DNA of 36,795 nt from Alistipes sp. UBA936 (GTDB lineage Bacteria; Bacteroidota; Bacteroidia; Bacteroidales; Rikenellaceae). Numbering within the stretch: the stretch's first letter is position 1; each line of letters starts with the position of its first letter. The DNA lies in NCBI GenBank assembly GCA_002293505.1, contig DBDI01000014.1, forward strand, positions 5,264-42,058, read 5' to 3'. Below the pieces are notes generated by a model. That model saw only the letters and a program-made list of their open reading frames with translations, was not told where the DNA came from and did not search any database. Shown piece after piece: positions 25,052 through 34,119 of this stretch. A program made the translations under genes and the position numbers.

Positions 25052-27199
25052 ATGAAAAAACTTCTGATTGTTGTCGCGGCGGCGATGGCGTTATTTTTCG
25101 TCTCCTGCGTGGAGACCATTTCTCACCGTATTGTCGTTCCTGCGGACGAGATTCTCGTTGCTGCCGATTCGGGCGGTGATGTCGATTCCAACGTTGCCCA
25201 GTTGGCTGCTGTCGAGTCCGGTACCGTTATTTCCGGTAAACTTTACGCATATCCCGAGGAGGGTTACGTTTTCACCGGTTGGGTTTCCGACAATCCCGCT
25301 GTGGTTTTCGCCGACGCTTCGGCTCCCATTACCACATTCACTATGCCCGCCGGCCCTGTTTCCATTCGCGCGACTTTTGCTCTCGAAGGCACTGTTATTT
25401 CCGACGTCCTCTCTCTTATTTCCGACCCTGTGTTCCTCGCTTATTGTACTGGCGAGATGAACAACTCCGAGTACAAGAACTGGGACACCGACAATAACGG
25501 TAAACTCTCTCCCGCAGAGGCTGCTGCTGTCGAGCTTATCGACGTTACCAACTCCGGCATCGAGTCTCTGGCCGGACTCGAACACTTCACCGGCCTTGCT
25601 GTGCTCTACTGCGCTCTCAACAACCTCACTTCTCTCGACATCTCTGCCAACACTGCCTTGTACTGGCTCCAGTGCGAGAACAACCCCGGTATAGGCACCC
25701 TCGACCTTTCTCACAATCCCGATCTCGGTATCCTTTTCTGTATGAACACCGGTATCCTTGGCTTGGACCTTTCTCATAATCCCAACCTGGAGGCTCTCGA
25801 CTGTTCTTATAACCACCTCACTTCTCTCGACCTCTCCCACAATCCTTATGTCTACGCTCTGGATTGTTCCAACAATATGATCCTCAGTCTTGACATCTCT
25901 TCCAACGAGTTGTTGGAGCAGTTTTTCTGCGAGGGTAACCTTGGGGACGGCCGCCGTATGTACATTCGTTCTTGGTTCGACTCTGATAGTATTCCCGACG
26001 ATTTTCCCTGCGAGGATTGGATCTTCATCATCGCTTCTTCCGGTTACGTGATCTCTCCTGTCTACTACACCGAGGCCACTAAACCCGACTTTTCCAACGA
26101 CGGCGATGTCAAAACCCTCCAGACCGCTTCTTCCGGCGCTGGTATCGACATCGTTCTGATGGGTGACGGTTTCACTCCCGCCGACCACGCCGACGGTACT
26201 TACGACCGCGTGATGGAGGACACCATCGACGCTTTCTTCGCCGAGGAACCTTACACCTCGTTCCGTAATATGTTCAACGTATACCAGGTCGACGTTGTTT
26301 CTCCCGGTTCCACTTGGTACGAGCTCTCCGAATCTAACGGTAATACCGCCCTCGGTACTCGCTTCGGCGGCGGTACCAACATCAACACCGGTGAGAATAG
26401 CGACCTTATGGCTAAGTCATACGCTCAGATAGCCATCTCTTCTGCCCGTATGAACGAGGCCCTCGTTGTCGCCGTCCTTAACACCGATTACTTTGCCGGT
26501 ACTTGTTGGATGTACTACCCCAGTAGTGGCGACCACTCTCGCGGCCTTGGTGTTGCTTACCTCACTCGTACTGATAACGATTGGGACTTCATCGGCCTTG
26601 TCAACCACGAGGCTGGTGGGCACGGCTTCTCGAAACTTGCCGACGAGTACTGGGAGTCTCCCGGTATGGGTAAAACCGTCCCTGCTGCCGAGATCGCCGA
26701 CGTTCGCGCTTGGGAGCCGTATGGTTGGAACCGTAACATCGACTTCACCGACGATCCTTACGATGTCAAGTGGGCCCACTTCCTCAACAATCTCCATTAT
26801 TCCACATATGTGGGTACTTGGGAAGGTGGGTACTATTACGAGTTCGGCGCTTTTCGCCCTGCCGAGCACAGTGTAATGCGTTATAACCACGACGGTTATA
26901 ACGCACCTTCTCGCGAGGCAATCTTCTACCGCATCCACAAACTGGCCCACGGCCTCTCTTGGTCATATAATTTCGAGACTTTCGCTGCTTGGGATCTTTC
27001 TTCCCACACTCGTTCGGCTGCTGCTTCTGCTCGCCGTCCGTCCGGCCTGCTTCGTAACGAAGGTTTGACCGGCGCTCCTCCCGTCGTTGTTTCCCGTCCT
27101 TGGGACGAGGGTATGGATCTTTCTTCTCTTCCCTCTACTCGTTCGGCCGGGCCTCTCAAGACTTCGCGGTTGCGCGTCAGCCGACAACCACAACTTTAA
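25052..27199 (+). CDS. Modular surface lipoprotein: InlB-like repeat, leucine-rich repeats and M64 metallopeptidase
   Basis: 715 residues. The signal peptide ends in FFVSC (Cys19), a lipobox. Then come a beta domain like the divergent InlB B-repeat (about 40-112, with YPEEGYVFTGWVSDN and the closing MPAGPVSIRATF), an EF-hand-like loop DTDNNGKLSPAE (about 147-158), about five leucine-rich repeats of some 20-21 residues (about 175-310, with repeating LDLSHNP and ALDCSNN), and a peptidase M64 domain (about 355-650). The zinc motif is complete: His519-Glu520 and His524 in HEAGGHGFSKLADEY, with Asp531-Glu532 after it. M64 includes a clostridial IgA-cleaving enzyme, but the substrate here cannot be inferred. 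The last 60 residues are disordered-looking and carry no recognisable secretion tag. Its 3' end overlaps the convergent M16 gene by 23 bp. Confidence 0.85.
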   Translation: MKKLLIVVAAAMALFFVSCVETISHRIVVPADEILVAADSGGDVDSNVAQLAAVESGTVISGKLYAYPEEGYVFTGWVSDNPAVVFADASAPITTFTMPAGPVSIRATFALEGTVISDVLSLISDPVFLAYCTGEMNNSEYKNWDTDNNGKLSPAEAAAVELIDVTNSGIESLAGLEHFTGLAVLYCALNNLTSLDISANTALYWLQCENNPGIGTLDLSHNPDLGILFCMNTGILGLDLSHNPNLEALDCSYNHLTSLDLSHNPYVYALDCSNNMILSLDISSNELLEQFFCEGNLGDGRRMYIRSWFDSDSIPDDFPCEDWIFIIASSGYVISPVYYTEATKPDFSNDGDVKTLQTASSGAGIDIVLMGDGFTPADHADGTYDRVMEDTIDAFFAEEPYTSFRNMFNVYQVDVVSPGSTWYELSESNGNTALGTRFGGGTNINTGENSDLMAKSYAQIAISSARMNEALVVAVLNTDYFAGTCWMYYPSSGDHSRGLGVAYLTRTDNDWDFIGLVNHEAGGHGFSKLADEYWESPGMGKTVPAAEIADVRAWEPYGWNRNIDFTDDPYDVKWAHFLNNLHYSTYVGTWEGGYYYEFGAFRPAEHSVMRYNHDGYNAPSREAIFYRIHKLAHGLSWSYNFETFAAWDLSSHTRSAAASARRPSGLLRNEGLTGAPPVVVSRPWDEGMDLSSLPSTRSAGPLKTSRLRVSRQPQL

Positions 27200-27737
27200 A
27201 ACCTTCCCGACTTAAATATTTTTCCGCCAGCTCCCGCACTCTTGCGGGAGTTGTTGCTTTGACCTCTTCCACAAACTTCTCCAGATAATTTTTCGGGGTT
27301 CCACACCCGCACACTTGCACGCTCTCTATCACGACATCCACCACTCCGAACGGCCCATCCATAATCCGCGCCACTTCTCCCAGTATCGTTCTCTTCACCC
27401 CCTCCAACTCATCGCCCGAAACCTCCTCCCTACGAAGCTTCTCCACTTCTCCGAAAATCAGTTCCACCGCTTCTTCCGCATTCTCCACTCCCACTTCCGT
27501 CGCCACCGCCAGATATCCCGTTCTCTTCAGGTTCACCATTGCCGCCATCACCCCGTACGTATATCCTCTCTCCTCCCGTAGTACCTTCACCAGCCTCGAC
27601 CCGAAATAGCCTCCCAGTACCGTTGCCACTACTTGCATTCCCACAAAATCCTCGTGCTCTCTCGAGAATAGCACCTTCCCGATTCTCACTGCTGCTTGCA
27701 CCGCTCCCGGCGCTTCTATACGCTTATACCCCGTCAT
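27177..27737 (-). CDS. C-terminal part of a split M16 (pitrilysin-family) peptidase-like protein
   Basis: 186 residues if it starts at the ATG at 27737, which overlaps the TGA of the upstream fragment as ATGA. The sequence reads as the second half of an M16 protein: APGAVQAAVRIGK, then the conserved C-lobe patch LGGYFGSRLVKVLREERGYTYGV near residue 50, and a final region ending KVVVVG. The frame is open further upstream (to 27806), but there it runs against the coding frame of the other half. The join falls inside the M16 C-domain, not at a domain border. A -1 slip near GGAAAAG would fuse the halves into a protein of about 415 residues. It may be a frameshift mutation, programmed frameshifting, or two coupled genes. 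Confidence 0.7.
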   Translation of the reverse strand: MTGYKRIEAPGAVQAAVRIGKVLFSREHEDFVGMQVVATVLGGYFGSRLVKVLREERGYTYGVMAAMVNLKRTGYLAVATEVGVENAEEAVELIFGEVEKLRREEVSGDELEGVKRTILGEVARIMDGPFGVVDVVIESVQVCGCGTPKNYLEKFVEEVKATTPARVRELAEKYLSREGFKVVVVG

Positions 27738-28420
27738 AGCTTTTCCAAAATCTCGAATAACCGCTCCTCTCCGCCGCGCCCGTCCGCCCCGCCCCCCAAC
27801 GTACACACCACAAAACAGTTTCCCGCCCCGTAATACTTCTTCCTGAACTCCACCACATCTTCCCTTGTCACCTCTCTGTACGCTTCCGTCGGCGCACTCG
27901 CCCCATACGCGCTATCCTTCCCAAACAACTCCGCCGACAAGGCTTCTCGCGCTCTCACCGCTGGTTTTGTCCTCTCTACCGCCAGCCTCTCCATCCTCTT
28001 TTTCGCCCACACTTCCAGTTCCTCCTCCGGATATACCGGCCTCAGCACCACTTCTTCCATCACCTCCAAGGTCTCTTTCAGGAACTTCCCCAGCGCACAG
28101 AACGTCATCACTGCATAGTCTCTGTCCGCACTCACCTCGTAGTACGATCCCACATAGTCCAGCTTCTCTGCCACTTCTTTTGCCGTCAGCCGCTCCGTTC
28201 CTTCCGCCATCAGATTCAGCGCACTCGTTGCCACAAACGGCTTCACCCCTTCCTCATACCCCGCCGCCGAGCCTGCTTCCCACACAAAACTCACCCTTGC
28301 CACCTCCTGCTCCTGGGCCCTTATCACATAGACTTCCAGCCCGTTTCTCTCCAGCACTCTCTTCTCCACTCCCGGCAGTTCCACCGCCTTTGGTATCCTT
28401 ATTTCCGGTATCTTTTTCAT
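27734..28420 (-). CDS. N-terminal part of a split M16 peptidase-like protein (non-catalytic type)
   Basis: 228 residues: the M16 N-domain (VSFVWEAGSAAGYEEGVKPFVATSALNLMAEGT near 45-75) and the start of the C-domain (YREVTREDVVEFRKKYYGAGNCFVV), ending in LFEILEKL at the stop. The zinc motif HxxEH is absent where it should be (here PFVAT-SALNLM), so it resembles the inactive partner of the M16 pairs found in this phylum. It overlaps the end of the active partner upstream as ATGA. The rest of the protein continues in the -1 frame (27177-27737). Confidence 0.75.
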   Translation of the reverse strand: MKKIPEIRIPKAVELPGVEKRVLERNGLEVYVIRAQEQEVARVSFVWEAGSAAGYEEGVKPFVATSALNLMAEGTERLTAKEVAEKLDYVGSYYEVSADRDYAVMTFCALGKFLKETLEVMEEVVLRPVYPEEELEVWAKKRMERLAVERTKPAVRAREALSAELFGKDSAYGASAPTEAYREVTREDVVEFRKKYYGAGNCFVVCTLGGGADGRGGEERLFEILEKL

Positions 28421-29658
28421 CTCTTATTGCTCCTGTAAACCAGCGTCGACGCCCTCTCTCTCCTGAACATCGCCTCTGCCTCCACCATCAGCTCCTCCGG
28501 CCCGAAGCTTCTGAAGATCCCCACTTCCTCGTTCACCAACTCCAGCCGCCCCAACATCTCATAGTAGCCCAGATTCATCGCCTTGTTCATCACATTCAGC
28601 TCTCCGAATGTCGTTTCTGCTTCGAACTTGTTCTTCACCTTCTCCAGCTCATACTCTCCCACCGGCTCCCTCCCCAGTCGCTCCAACGCTTCCCACAAAG
28701 CCTCTTCCGCCTCCTCTTCCGCCACTCCGTCGAACAGATGCCCCGTCGCCACAAACAGCCCCGGGTCGACATCTCCCGTTATGTAGGCATTCACACTCGA
28801 AAACAGCCTTCGCTCCTTCACCAGCTCGTTGTACAGCCTCGCCGAGGCTCCTCCCGCCAGCACATCCGACAGTATATCACACCCGTAGTAGTTCCTGGTC
28901 ATCCTTCCTCCCATCCCGAAGGTCACCGTTAGCGCTGTCGCAGGTACATCTCTCTCGACCTCCAATCGCCGAGCCGCACCCTGCTCCGGCTCCACCGGCA
29001 CTTCATCCACCGGCCGCACCCCGCCGTCCAGCCCTCCGAACCACTTCTCCACCAGTTCGAACACCTCTCCCGGATCCATATCCGCCGCCACCGCCACAAT
29101 CGCATTCGCCGGTACATAATACCTCTTATAAAACTCCCTCACCTCTCCAAGAGTCGCTCCCACCACGTGTTCCGGCGTCATTCCTATTGTCGGCCACCTG
29201 TACGGATGCACTTCGTAGGCCAGCTTTCTCACCAGCGCCCACATATCCCCATAGGGTTGGTTCAGATACCTCTGCTTGTACTCCTCTATGACGACCTTCT
29301 TCTCCGCCTCCAGTACCTCCGCCCCGATCTCCAATCCTCCCATCCTGTCCGCCTCCAGCCACAGCGCTGTCTCCACATTCTCGCGTGGTAGGGTTATGTA
29401 ATAATCGGTATAGTCGTTGTTCGTGTAGGCATTGTTTTCTCCCATCGCTCTGTGCACCGGTTCGTCGAAATCCGGTACGGCCCTCGTTCCCCTGAACATC
29501 AGATGTTCAAACAGATGCGCAAATCCCGTTCGCTCCGGCCTTTCGTTTCTCGCTCCCACCCGGTATATCACATTCACCGCCGCCATCGCCGTTCCTCTGG
29601 CTCTGGTCGCCACCACCCTCAGCCCGTTCGACAAAATTCGTTGTTCGTATCCAATCAT
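28417..29658 (-). CDS. M16 family zinc metallopeptidase (catalytic subunit)
   Basis: 413 residues, the full two-lobe size of bacterial M16B peptidases related to mitochondrial processing peptidase. The inverted zinc motif HLFEH (in GFAHLFEHLMF, about residues 46-52) is intact and a downstream acidic patch around ENVETALWLEADRMG supplies the third ligand region. The C-lobe has DILSDVLAGGASARLYNELVKERRLFSSVNA. No signal peptide is visible, so it should act in the cytoplasm unless exported otherwise. It is followed at once by the inactive-type, split partner. The -7 box is only 4 bp before its ATG. Confidence 0.92.
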   Translation of the reverse strand: MIGYEQRILSNGLRVVATRARGTAMAAVNVIYRVGARNERPERTGFAHLFEHLMFRGTRAVPDFDEPVHRAMGENNAYTNNDYTDYYITLPRENVETALWLEADRMGGLEIGAEVLEAEKKVVIEEYKQRYLNQPYGDMWALVRKLAYEVHPYRWPTIGMTPEHVVGATLGEVREFYKRYYVPANAIVAVAADMDPGEVFELVEKWFGGLDGGVRPVDEVPVEPEQGAARRLEVERDVPATALTVTFGMGGRMTRNYYGCDILSDVLAGGASARLYNELVKERRLFSSVNAYITGDVDPGLFVATGHLFDGVAEEEAEEALWEALERLGREPVGEYELEKVKNKFEAETTFGELNVMNKAMNLGYYEMLGRLELVNEEVGIFRSFGPEELMVEAEAMFRRERASTLVYRSNKR

Positions 29659-29662
29659 TTTG

Positions 29663-29670
29663 CAAAAATA
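29663..29670 (-). promoter_or_regulatory. -7 promoter box (TATTTTTG on the minus strand) for the M16 peptidase genes
   Basis: Exact TAnnTTTG match reading towards the M16 gene, only 4 bp from the ATG at 29658, so the predicted mRNA starts at or next to the start codon. It is separated by 2 bp from the opposite -7 box of the PFOR gene. Confidence 0.6.
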
Positions 29671-29672
29671 GT

Positions 29673-29680
29673 TATATTTG
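29673..29680 (+). promoter_or_regulatory. -7 promoter box (TATATTTG) for the PFOR gene
   Basis: Exact TAnnTTTG match 23 bp before the ATG at 29704; predicted leader about 17 nt. No TTTG -33 box at normal spacing; that position falls inside the M16 coding region. Confidence 0.68.
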
Positions 29681-29703
29681 TGCCCAAACTAACTATCTAC
29701 AAG

Positions 29704-32700
29704 ATGAAAAAAGAGAAGAAGTTCCTGACTTGCGACGGAAACGCCGCCGCCGCCCACATTGCTTATATGTTTTCGGAGGTAGCGGCAATTTACCCTATAA
29801 CTCCCTCATCCACAATGGCTGAGTACGTCGACGAGTGGTCGGCTGCCGGTCGTAAGAACATTTTCGGCGAGACTGTCAAGGTTGTCGAGATGCAGTCCGA
29901 GGCTGGTGCTGCCGGCGCTGTCCACGGTTCTTTGCAGACTGGTGCTCTCACCACTACCTTTACCGCTTCTCAGGGTCTTCTCCTTATGATTCCCAATATG
30001 TACAAGATTTCGGGCGAGCTTCTTCCCGGCGTATTCCACGTCTCTGCTCGCGCTCTTGCTACGTCCACTCTTTCCATCTTCGGCGACCATCAGGACGTTC
30101 TCGCTACTCGCCAGACCGGCTTTGCTCTTCTCGCTACTTCTTCCGTTCAGGAGGTTATGGACCTCGCCGGGGTTGCCCACCTTGCCGCCCTCAAGTCTCG
30201 TGTTCCTTTCCTCCACTTCTTCGACGGATTCCGTACTTCTCACGAGATCCAGAAGGTCGAGTCTCTCGACATCGAGGACCTCAAGCCTCTGCTCGACGAG
30301 AAGTCTTTGGCTGAGTTCCGCGACCGGGCTCTCAACCCCGAGTCTCCTGTTTCTCGCGGTACTGCTCAGAACTCCGATATATACTTCCAGTCTCGCGAGG
30401 CTTCGAACAAGTTTTGGGACGCTGTTCCCGACGTCGTTGCCCATTATATGAAGGAGATCTCGAAGCTCACCGGTCGTTCTTACGCTCCTTTCACTTATTA
30501 CGGCGTCCCCGACGCGACCGACGTTATTGTCGCTATGGGCTCCATTTCCGAGACCCTCAAAGAGACCGTCGACCATCTTTGCTCTTCCGGCCGTAAGGTT
30601 GGCGTTGTTACTGTCCACCTTTACCGCCCGTTCTCTTCGAAATACTTCTTCGACGTCCTCCCCGCATCCGCCAAGAGAATCTGCGTCCTCGACCGTACTA
30701 AGGAAATAGGCGCTCCCGCCGAGCCTTTGTACCTCGACGTTCTCGAAATGTTCAATGAGCGCCCCTCCGACGTCAAGATCATCGGTGGCCGTTACGGTTT
30801 GGCTTCCAAGGACACCACTCCCGCCCATATGGTTGCCGTGTTCGACAACCTTGCGGCGTCGAAACCCAAGGATCACTTCACCGTAGGTATCGTCGACGAC
30901 GTCACTCACCTCTCTCTTCCCGTCGGCGCTCCCCTCGCTCTCGGTGGTAAGGGTACTTTCGAGGGCGTTTTCTTCGGCCTCGGCGCCGATGGTACCGTTG
31001 GTGCTAATAAGAACTCCATTAAGATCATCGGCGACACGACCGACAAATACTGCCAGGCCTACTTCGCTTACGATTCCAAGAAGTCGGGCGGTTACACGGC
31101 TTCTCACCTCCGCTTCGGCGACTCTCCCATCCGCTCGCCCTATCTGGTTACGACTCCCGACTTCGTTGCCTGCCACGTTCCGTCCTATATCCATAAATAC
31201 GACGTTCTTCGCGGGCTCAAAAAAGGCGGTTCGTTCCTCCTCAACACCCTCGCTTCTCCCGATACCATCGCTTCCGAGTTGCCTGCCGAGATGAAACGTT
31301 ACCTGGCTGACAACCAGATCAATTTCTACATCATCAACGCTACGAAACTGGCTGCCGAGCTCGGCCTCGGTAACCGTACCAATACTATTATGCAGTCTGC
31401 TTTCTTCAAGATCGCGAATGTTATTCCCTTCGAGACTGCTGTTGCCGAGATGAAGAAGGCTATCAAGAAGTCTTACGGTATCAAGGGGGACGAGATCGTC
31501 AATATGAACAACGCCGCTGTCGATGCCGGTGGTGACGCTGCTGTCAAGATCTCCATTCCCGCCGACTGGGCTTCCGCAAAACCCGAATCCCCCGCCGCTA
31601 AATCCGCCTCCGCCGCCAAGCCGAAATTCGTGACTTCCGTCGTCGAGCCTGTCAACGACCTTCGCGGCGACGACCTTCCTGTTTCCGTATTCACCGGTCG
31701 CGAGGATGGTACTTGGGACAACGGTACCGCTGCTTTCGAAAAACGCGGTATCGCCGTTAACGTTCCTAAGTGGTTGCCCGAGAATTGTATCCAGTGTAAC
31801 CAGTGCTCCCTGGTCTGCCCTCACGCTGCTATTCGCCCGTTCCTCGCTACCGAGGCCGAAGTGAAAGCTGCTCCGGCCGACACCGCTTTCCGCCCCGGCC
31901 TCGCCGACACTAAAGATTATCAGTTCCGTATCCAGGTTTCTCCTCTGGATTGTACCGGTTGTGGTAACTGTATGGACGTCTGCCCTGCTAAGACCAAGGC
32001 TCTCGAAATGGTTCCTCTGGCCAGCCAAAAACAAGAGGAGACTCGTTGGACTTATATGCACGAAAAAGTCGGTTATAAGGAGGTTGTCGATAAGACTAAG
32101 AACGTTAAGAACTCCCAGTTCGCTCAGCCTTTGTTCGAGTTTTCGGGTGCTTGCGCCGGTTGCGGCGAGACTCCTTACGTCAAGGTCGTCACCCAGTTGT
32201 TCGGCGAATCTATGATCATCGCTAACGCTACGGGTTGCTCGTCTATTTACTCCGGTTCCGCTCCTTCCACTCCTTACTGCGTCAATTCCAAGGGCTTCGG
32301 GCCTGCTTGGGGTAACTCTTTGTTCGAGGACAACGCCGAGTTCGGCCTTGGTATGCAGGTTGCGACCGAGAAACTTCGCGATAAGATCCAGGAGAAGATG
32401 CAGTCTGCTATCGACTCTTGCTCCAAATGCTCCAAAGAGCTCAAGGCTGAGATGCAGCAATGGATCGAACACCGCGACGACCGCATCAAATCCCGCGAGA
32501 TCACCGACCGCCTCATTCCTATGATGGAGTCGTGCGGTTGCGACACTTGTAAAGAGATCCTGAAACTGAAGAAGTTTATGGCTCGTAAGTCGCAGTGGAT
32601 TATTGGTGGCGACGGTTGGGCTTACGACATCGGTTTCGGCGGCCTCGACCACGTAATTGCTTCCGGCTTGGACGTCAATATCCTTGTGCTCGACACCGAG

Positions 32701-33246
32701 GTTTACTCTAATACCGGCGGCCAGTCTTCCAAGGCTACTCCCGTCGGCGCTATCGCGAAGTTCGCCTCTTCCGGCAAACGCGTAAGGAAGAAAGACCTCG
32801 GCGCTATCGCAATGACTTACGGTTACGTCTACGTTGCTCAGGTCTCTCTGGCTAACCAGAACCAGTTGCTCCGTACTCTCAAGGAGGCCGAATCCTACCC
32901 CGGGCCTTCTCTGGTTATCGCTTACTCTCCCTGTATCAACCACGGTATCAAGGGTGGTATGACCCGTACTCCGACGGTTGGTAAACAGGCTGTGGATTGC
33001 GGTTACTGGCACCTTTGGCATTACGATCCCCGCCTTGCCGACGCCGGTTCGAACCCGTTCGTTATGGACTCCAAGGAGCCCGACTGGTCTTTGTTCCGCG
33101 GCTTCCTCGATAAGGAGGTTCGTTACTCGGCTCTTTCGAAGGCTTACCCCAAGGAGGCCGAGGAGCTTTTCAAAGCTGCTCAGGAGAATGCCCAGTGGCG
33201 TTACGCTTCTTACCGCCGCCTCGCCGACCAAACGTACTCTAAATAA
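29704..33246 (+). CDS. nifJ: Pyruvate:ferredoxin (flavodoxin) oxidoreductase
   Basis: Oxidises pyruvate to acetyl-CoA and CO2 while reducing ferredoxin, the main route in anaerobes. 1180 residues in the single-chain form. The frame is open further upstream, but the ATG at 29704 follows a promoter and begins directly before the conserved opening (TCDGNAAAAHIAYMFSEVAAIYPITPSS). Two 4Fe-4S ferredoxin sites are complete: C695-x2-C698-x2-C701-x3-C705 and C750-x2-C753-x2-C756-x3-C760. The third cluster begins CAGCGE at C817/C820. The thiamine diphosphate motif GDGWAYDIGFGGLDH (Asp970) and VYSNTGGQSS follow. Codon use is strongly biased to CGT, GGT, GTT/GTC, fitting high expression. The esterase gene follows after 11 bp. 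Confidence 0.96.
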   Translation: MKKEKKFLTCDGNAAAAHIAYMFSEVAAIYPITPSSTMAEYVDEWSAAGRKNIFGETVKVVEMQSEAGAAGAVHGSLQTGALTTTFTASQGLLLMIPNMYKISGELLPGVFHVSARALATSTLSIFGDHQDVLATRQTGFALLATSSVQEVMDLAGVAHLAALKSRVPFLHFFDGFRTSHEIQKVESLDIEDLKPLLDEKSLAEFRDRALNPESPVSRGTAQNSDIYFQSREASNKFWDAVPDVVAHYMKEISKLTGRSYAPFTYYGVPDATDVIVAMGSISETLKETVDHLCSSGRKVGVVTVHLYRPFSSKYFFDVLPASAKRICVLDRTKEIGAPAEPLYLDVLEMFNERPSDVKIIGGRYGLASKDTTPAHMVAVFDNLAASKPKDHFTVGIVDDVTHLSLPVGAPLALGGKGTFEGVFFGLGADGTVGANKNSIKIIGDTTDKYCQAYFAYDSKKSGGYTASHLRFGDSPIRSPYLVTTPDFVACHVPSYIHKYDVLRGLKKGGSFLLNTLASPDTIASELPAEMKRYLADNQINFYIINATKLAAELGLGNRTNTIMQSAFFKIANVIPFETAVAEMKKAIKKSYGIKGDEIVNMNNAAVDAGGDAAVKISIPADWASAKPESPAAKSASAAKPKFVTSVVEPVNDLRGDDLPVSVFTGREDGTWDNGTAAFEKRGIAVNVPKWLPENCIQCNQCSLVCPHAAIRPFLATEAEVKAAPADTAFRPGLADTKDYQFRIQVSPLDCTGCGNCMDVCPAKTKALEMVPLASQKQEETRWTYMHEKVGYKEVVDKTKNVKNSQFAQPLFEFSGACAGCGETPYVKVVTQLFGESMIIANATGCSSIYSGSAPSTPYCVNSKGFGPAWGNSLFEDNAEFGLGMQVATEKLRDKIQEKMQSAIDSCSKCSKELKAEMQQWIEHRDDRIKSREITDRLIPMMESCGCDTCKEILKLKKFMARKSQWIIGGDGWAYDIGFGGLDHVIASGLDVNILVLDTEVYSNTGGQSSKATPVGAIAKFASSGKRVRKKDLGAIAMTYGYVYVAQVSLANQNQLLRTLKEAESYPGPSLVIAYSPCINHGIKGGMTRTPTVGKQAVDCGYWHLWHYDPRLADAGSNPFVMDSKEPDWSLFRGFLDKEVRYSALSKAYPKEAEELFKAAQENAQWRYASYRRLADQTYSK

Positions 33247-33257
33247 ATCCGCGCTTT

Positions 33258-34115
33258 ATGAAAAAACTAGTATCGTTTTTCGTTGCTCTGGTAGTTTTTG
33301 TTCTGACTGCCATCCTCAGCGTCTCTGCCCAGTCGGGTGGTAAGACCCTGGAGCTCACCTATCCCAGTGTCATTCTCAAAACCGAGAAATCCCTCACTGT
33401 CTACCTCCCCGCCGAGTACGAGGCCAATCCTGAAAAACATTACCCCGTGTTGTACCTTCTTCACGGGGCTGGTGACGACCACACCGGTTGGTTGCAGAAG
33501 GGGCTCGCTCGTACTATCGCCGATGAGACTATCGAGTCCGGCCTTTGCCTTCCTATGATTATCGTTATGCCCGACGCTTCCGGCGTTGGCGGTGGTCCCG
33601 ACGGTGGTGCTACTAAGAACCGTGGTTACTTCAACCAGCCCGATTGGCATTGGGAGGATCACTTCTTCTCGGAAGTTATTCCTTTCGTCGAAAAGACTTT
33701 CCGCACTCTTCCCGACCGCCAGTCCCGCGCTGTTTCCGGGCTCTCGATGGGTGGTGGTGGAACCGTTGCTTACGCCCAGCGTTACCCTCAGATGTTCTCT
33801 TCCGCCTTCGCTATGTCTGCTGCTGTCGGTGGTTTGCCTCGCGGTTACGCCAACACAGGTAGCCCTCTTTCGTTCCTCGAGGGCGCTTCTCCGGCTCAGA
33901 TCGAGGCTATGAAATCCGTTCGTTGGTTTCTTGATTGCGGTGATGACGACTTTTTGTTCGACGCTAACGTCGACTTTATGCGTCTGATGCGCGAGAAAGA
34001 GATTCCTCTTCAGTTTCGTGTTCGTAACGGCGGCCACAATTGGGATTACTGGCAGACGTCTCTTCGCACAGCGCTGACGTTTGTTTCCATCGGCTTCGCA
34101 ACGGAATCGGAATAA
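33258..34115 (+). CDS. Secreted esterase D/feruloyl-esterase-like alpha/beta hydrolase
   Basis: 285 residues with an N-terminal signal peptide (about 1-25, ending near SVSAQ; no lipobox), so it should reach the periplasm or beyond. The fold belongs to the PF00756 esterase group: LTVYLPAEYE, YPVLYLLHGAGDDHTGW (oxyanion region), MIIVMPDAS, the nucleophile elbow GLSMGG (Ser163), an acidic site near WFLDCGDDDF, and the catalytic His260 in NGGHNWDYW. Related enzymes in gut Bacteroidota often remove acetyl or feruloyl groups from plant glycans, but the substrate here is unknown. It lies 11 bp after PFOR, an unexpected partner, and converges on greA with 4 bp between the stops. Confidence 0.85.
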   Translation: MKKLVSFFVALVVFVLTAILSVSAQSGGKTLELTYPSVILKTEKSLTVYLPAEYEANPEKHYPVLYLLHGAGDDHTGWLQKGLARTIADETIESGLCLPMIIVMPDASGVGGGPDGGATKNRGYFNQPDWHWEDHFFSEVIPFVEKTFRTLPDRQSRAVSGLSMGGGGTVAYAQRYPQMFSSAFAMSAAVGGLPRGYANTGSPLSFLEGASPAQIEAMKSVRWFLDCGDDDFLFDANVDFMRLMREKEIPLQFRVRNGGHNWDYWQTSLRTALTFVSIGFATESE

Positions 34116-34119
34116 GATT

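Noticed and set aside
29806..33231. A 1141-codon open frame on the minus strand, opposite the PFOR gene
   Set aside because: Same explanation as for the infB antisense frame: PFOR is complete with all motifs, and the reverse product is repetitive Leu/Val/Asp/Gly-rich sequence with no domain or promoter.
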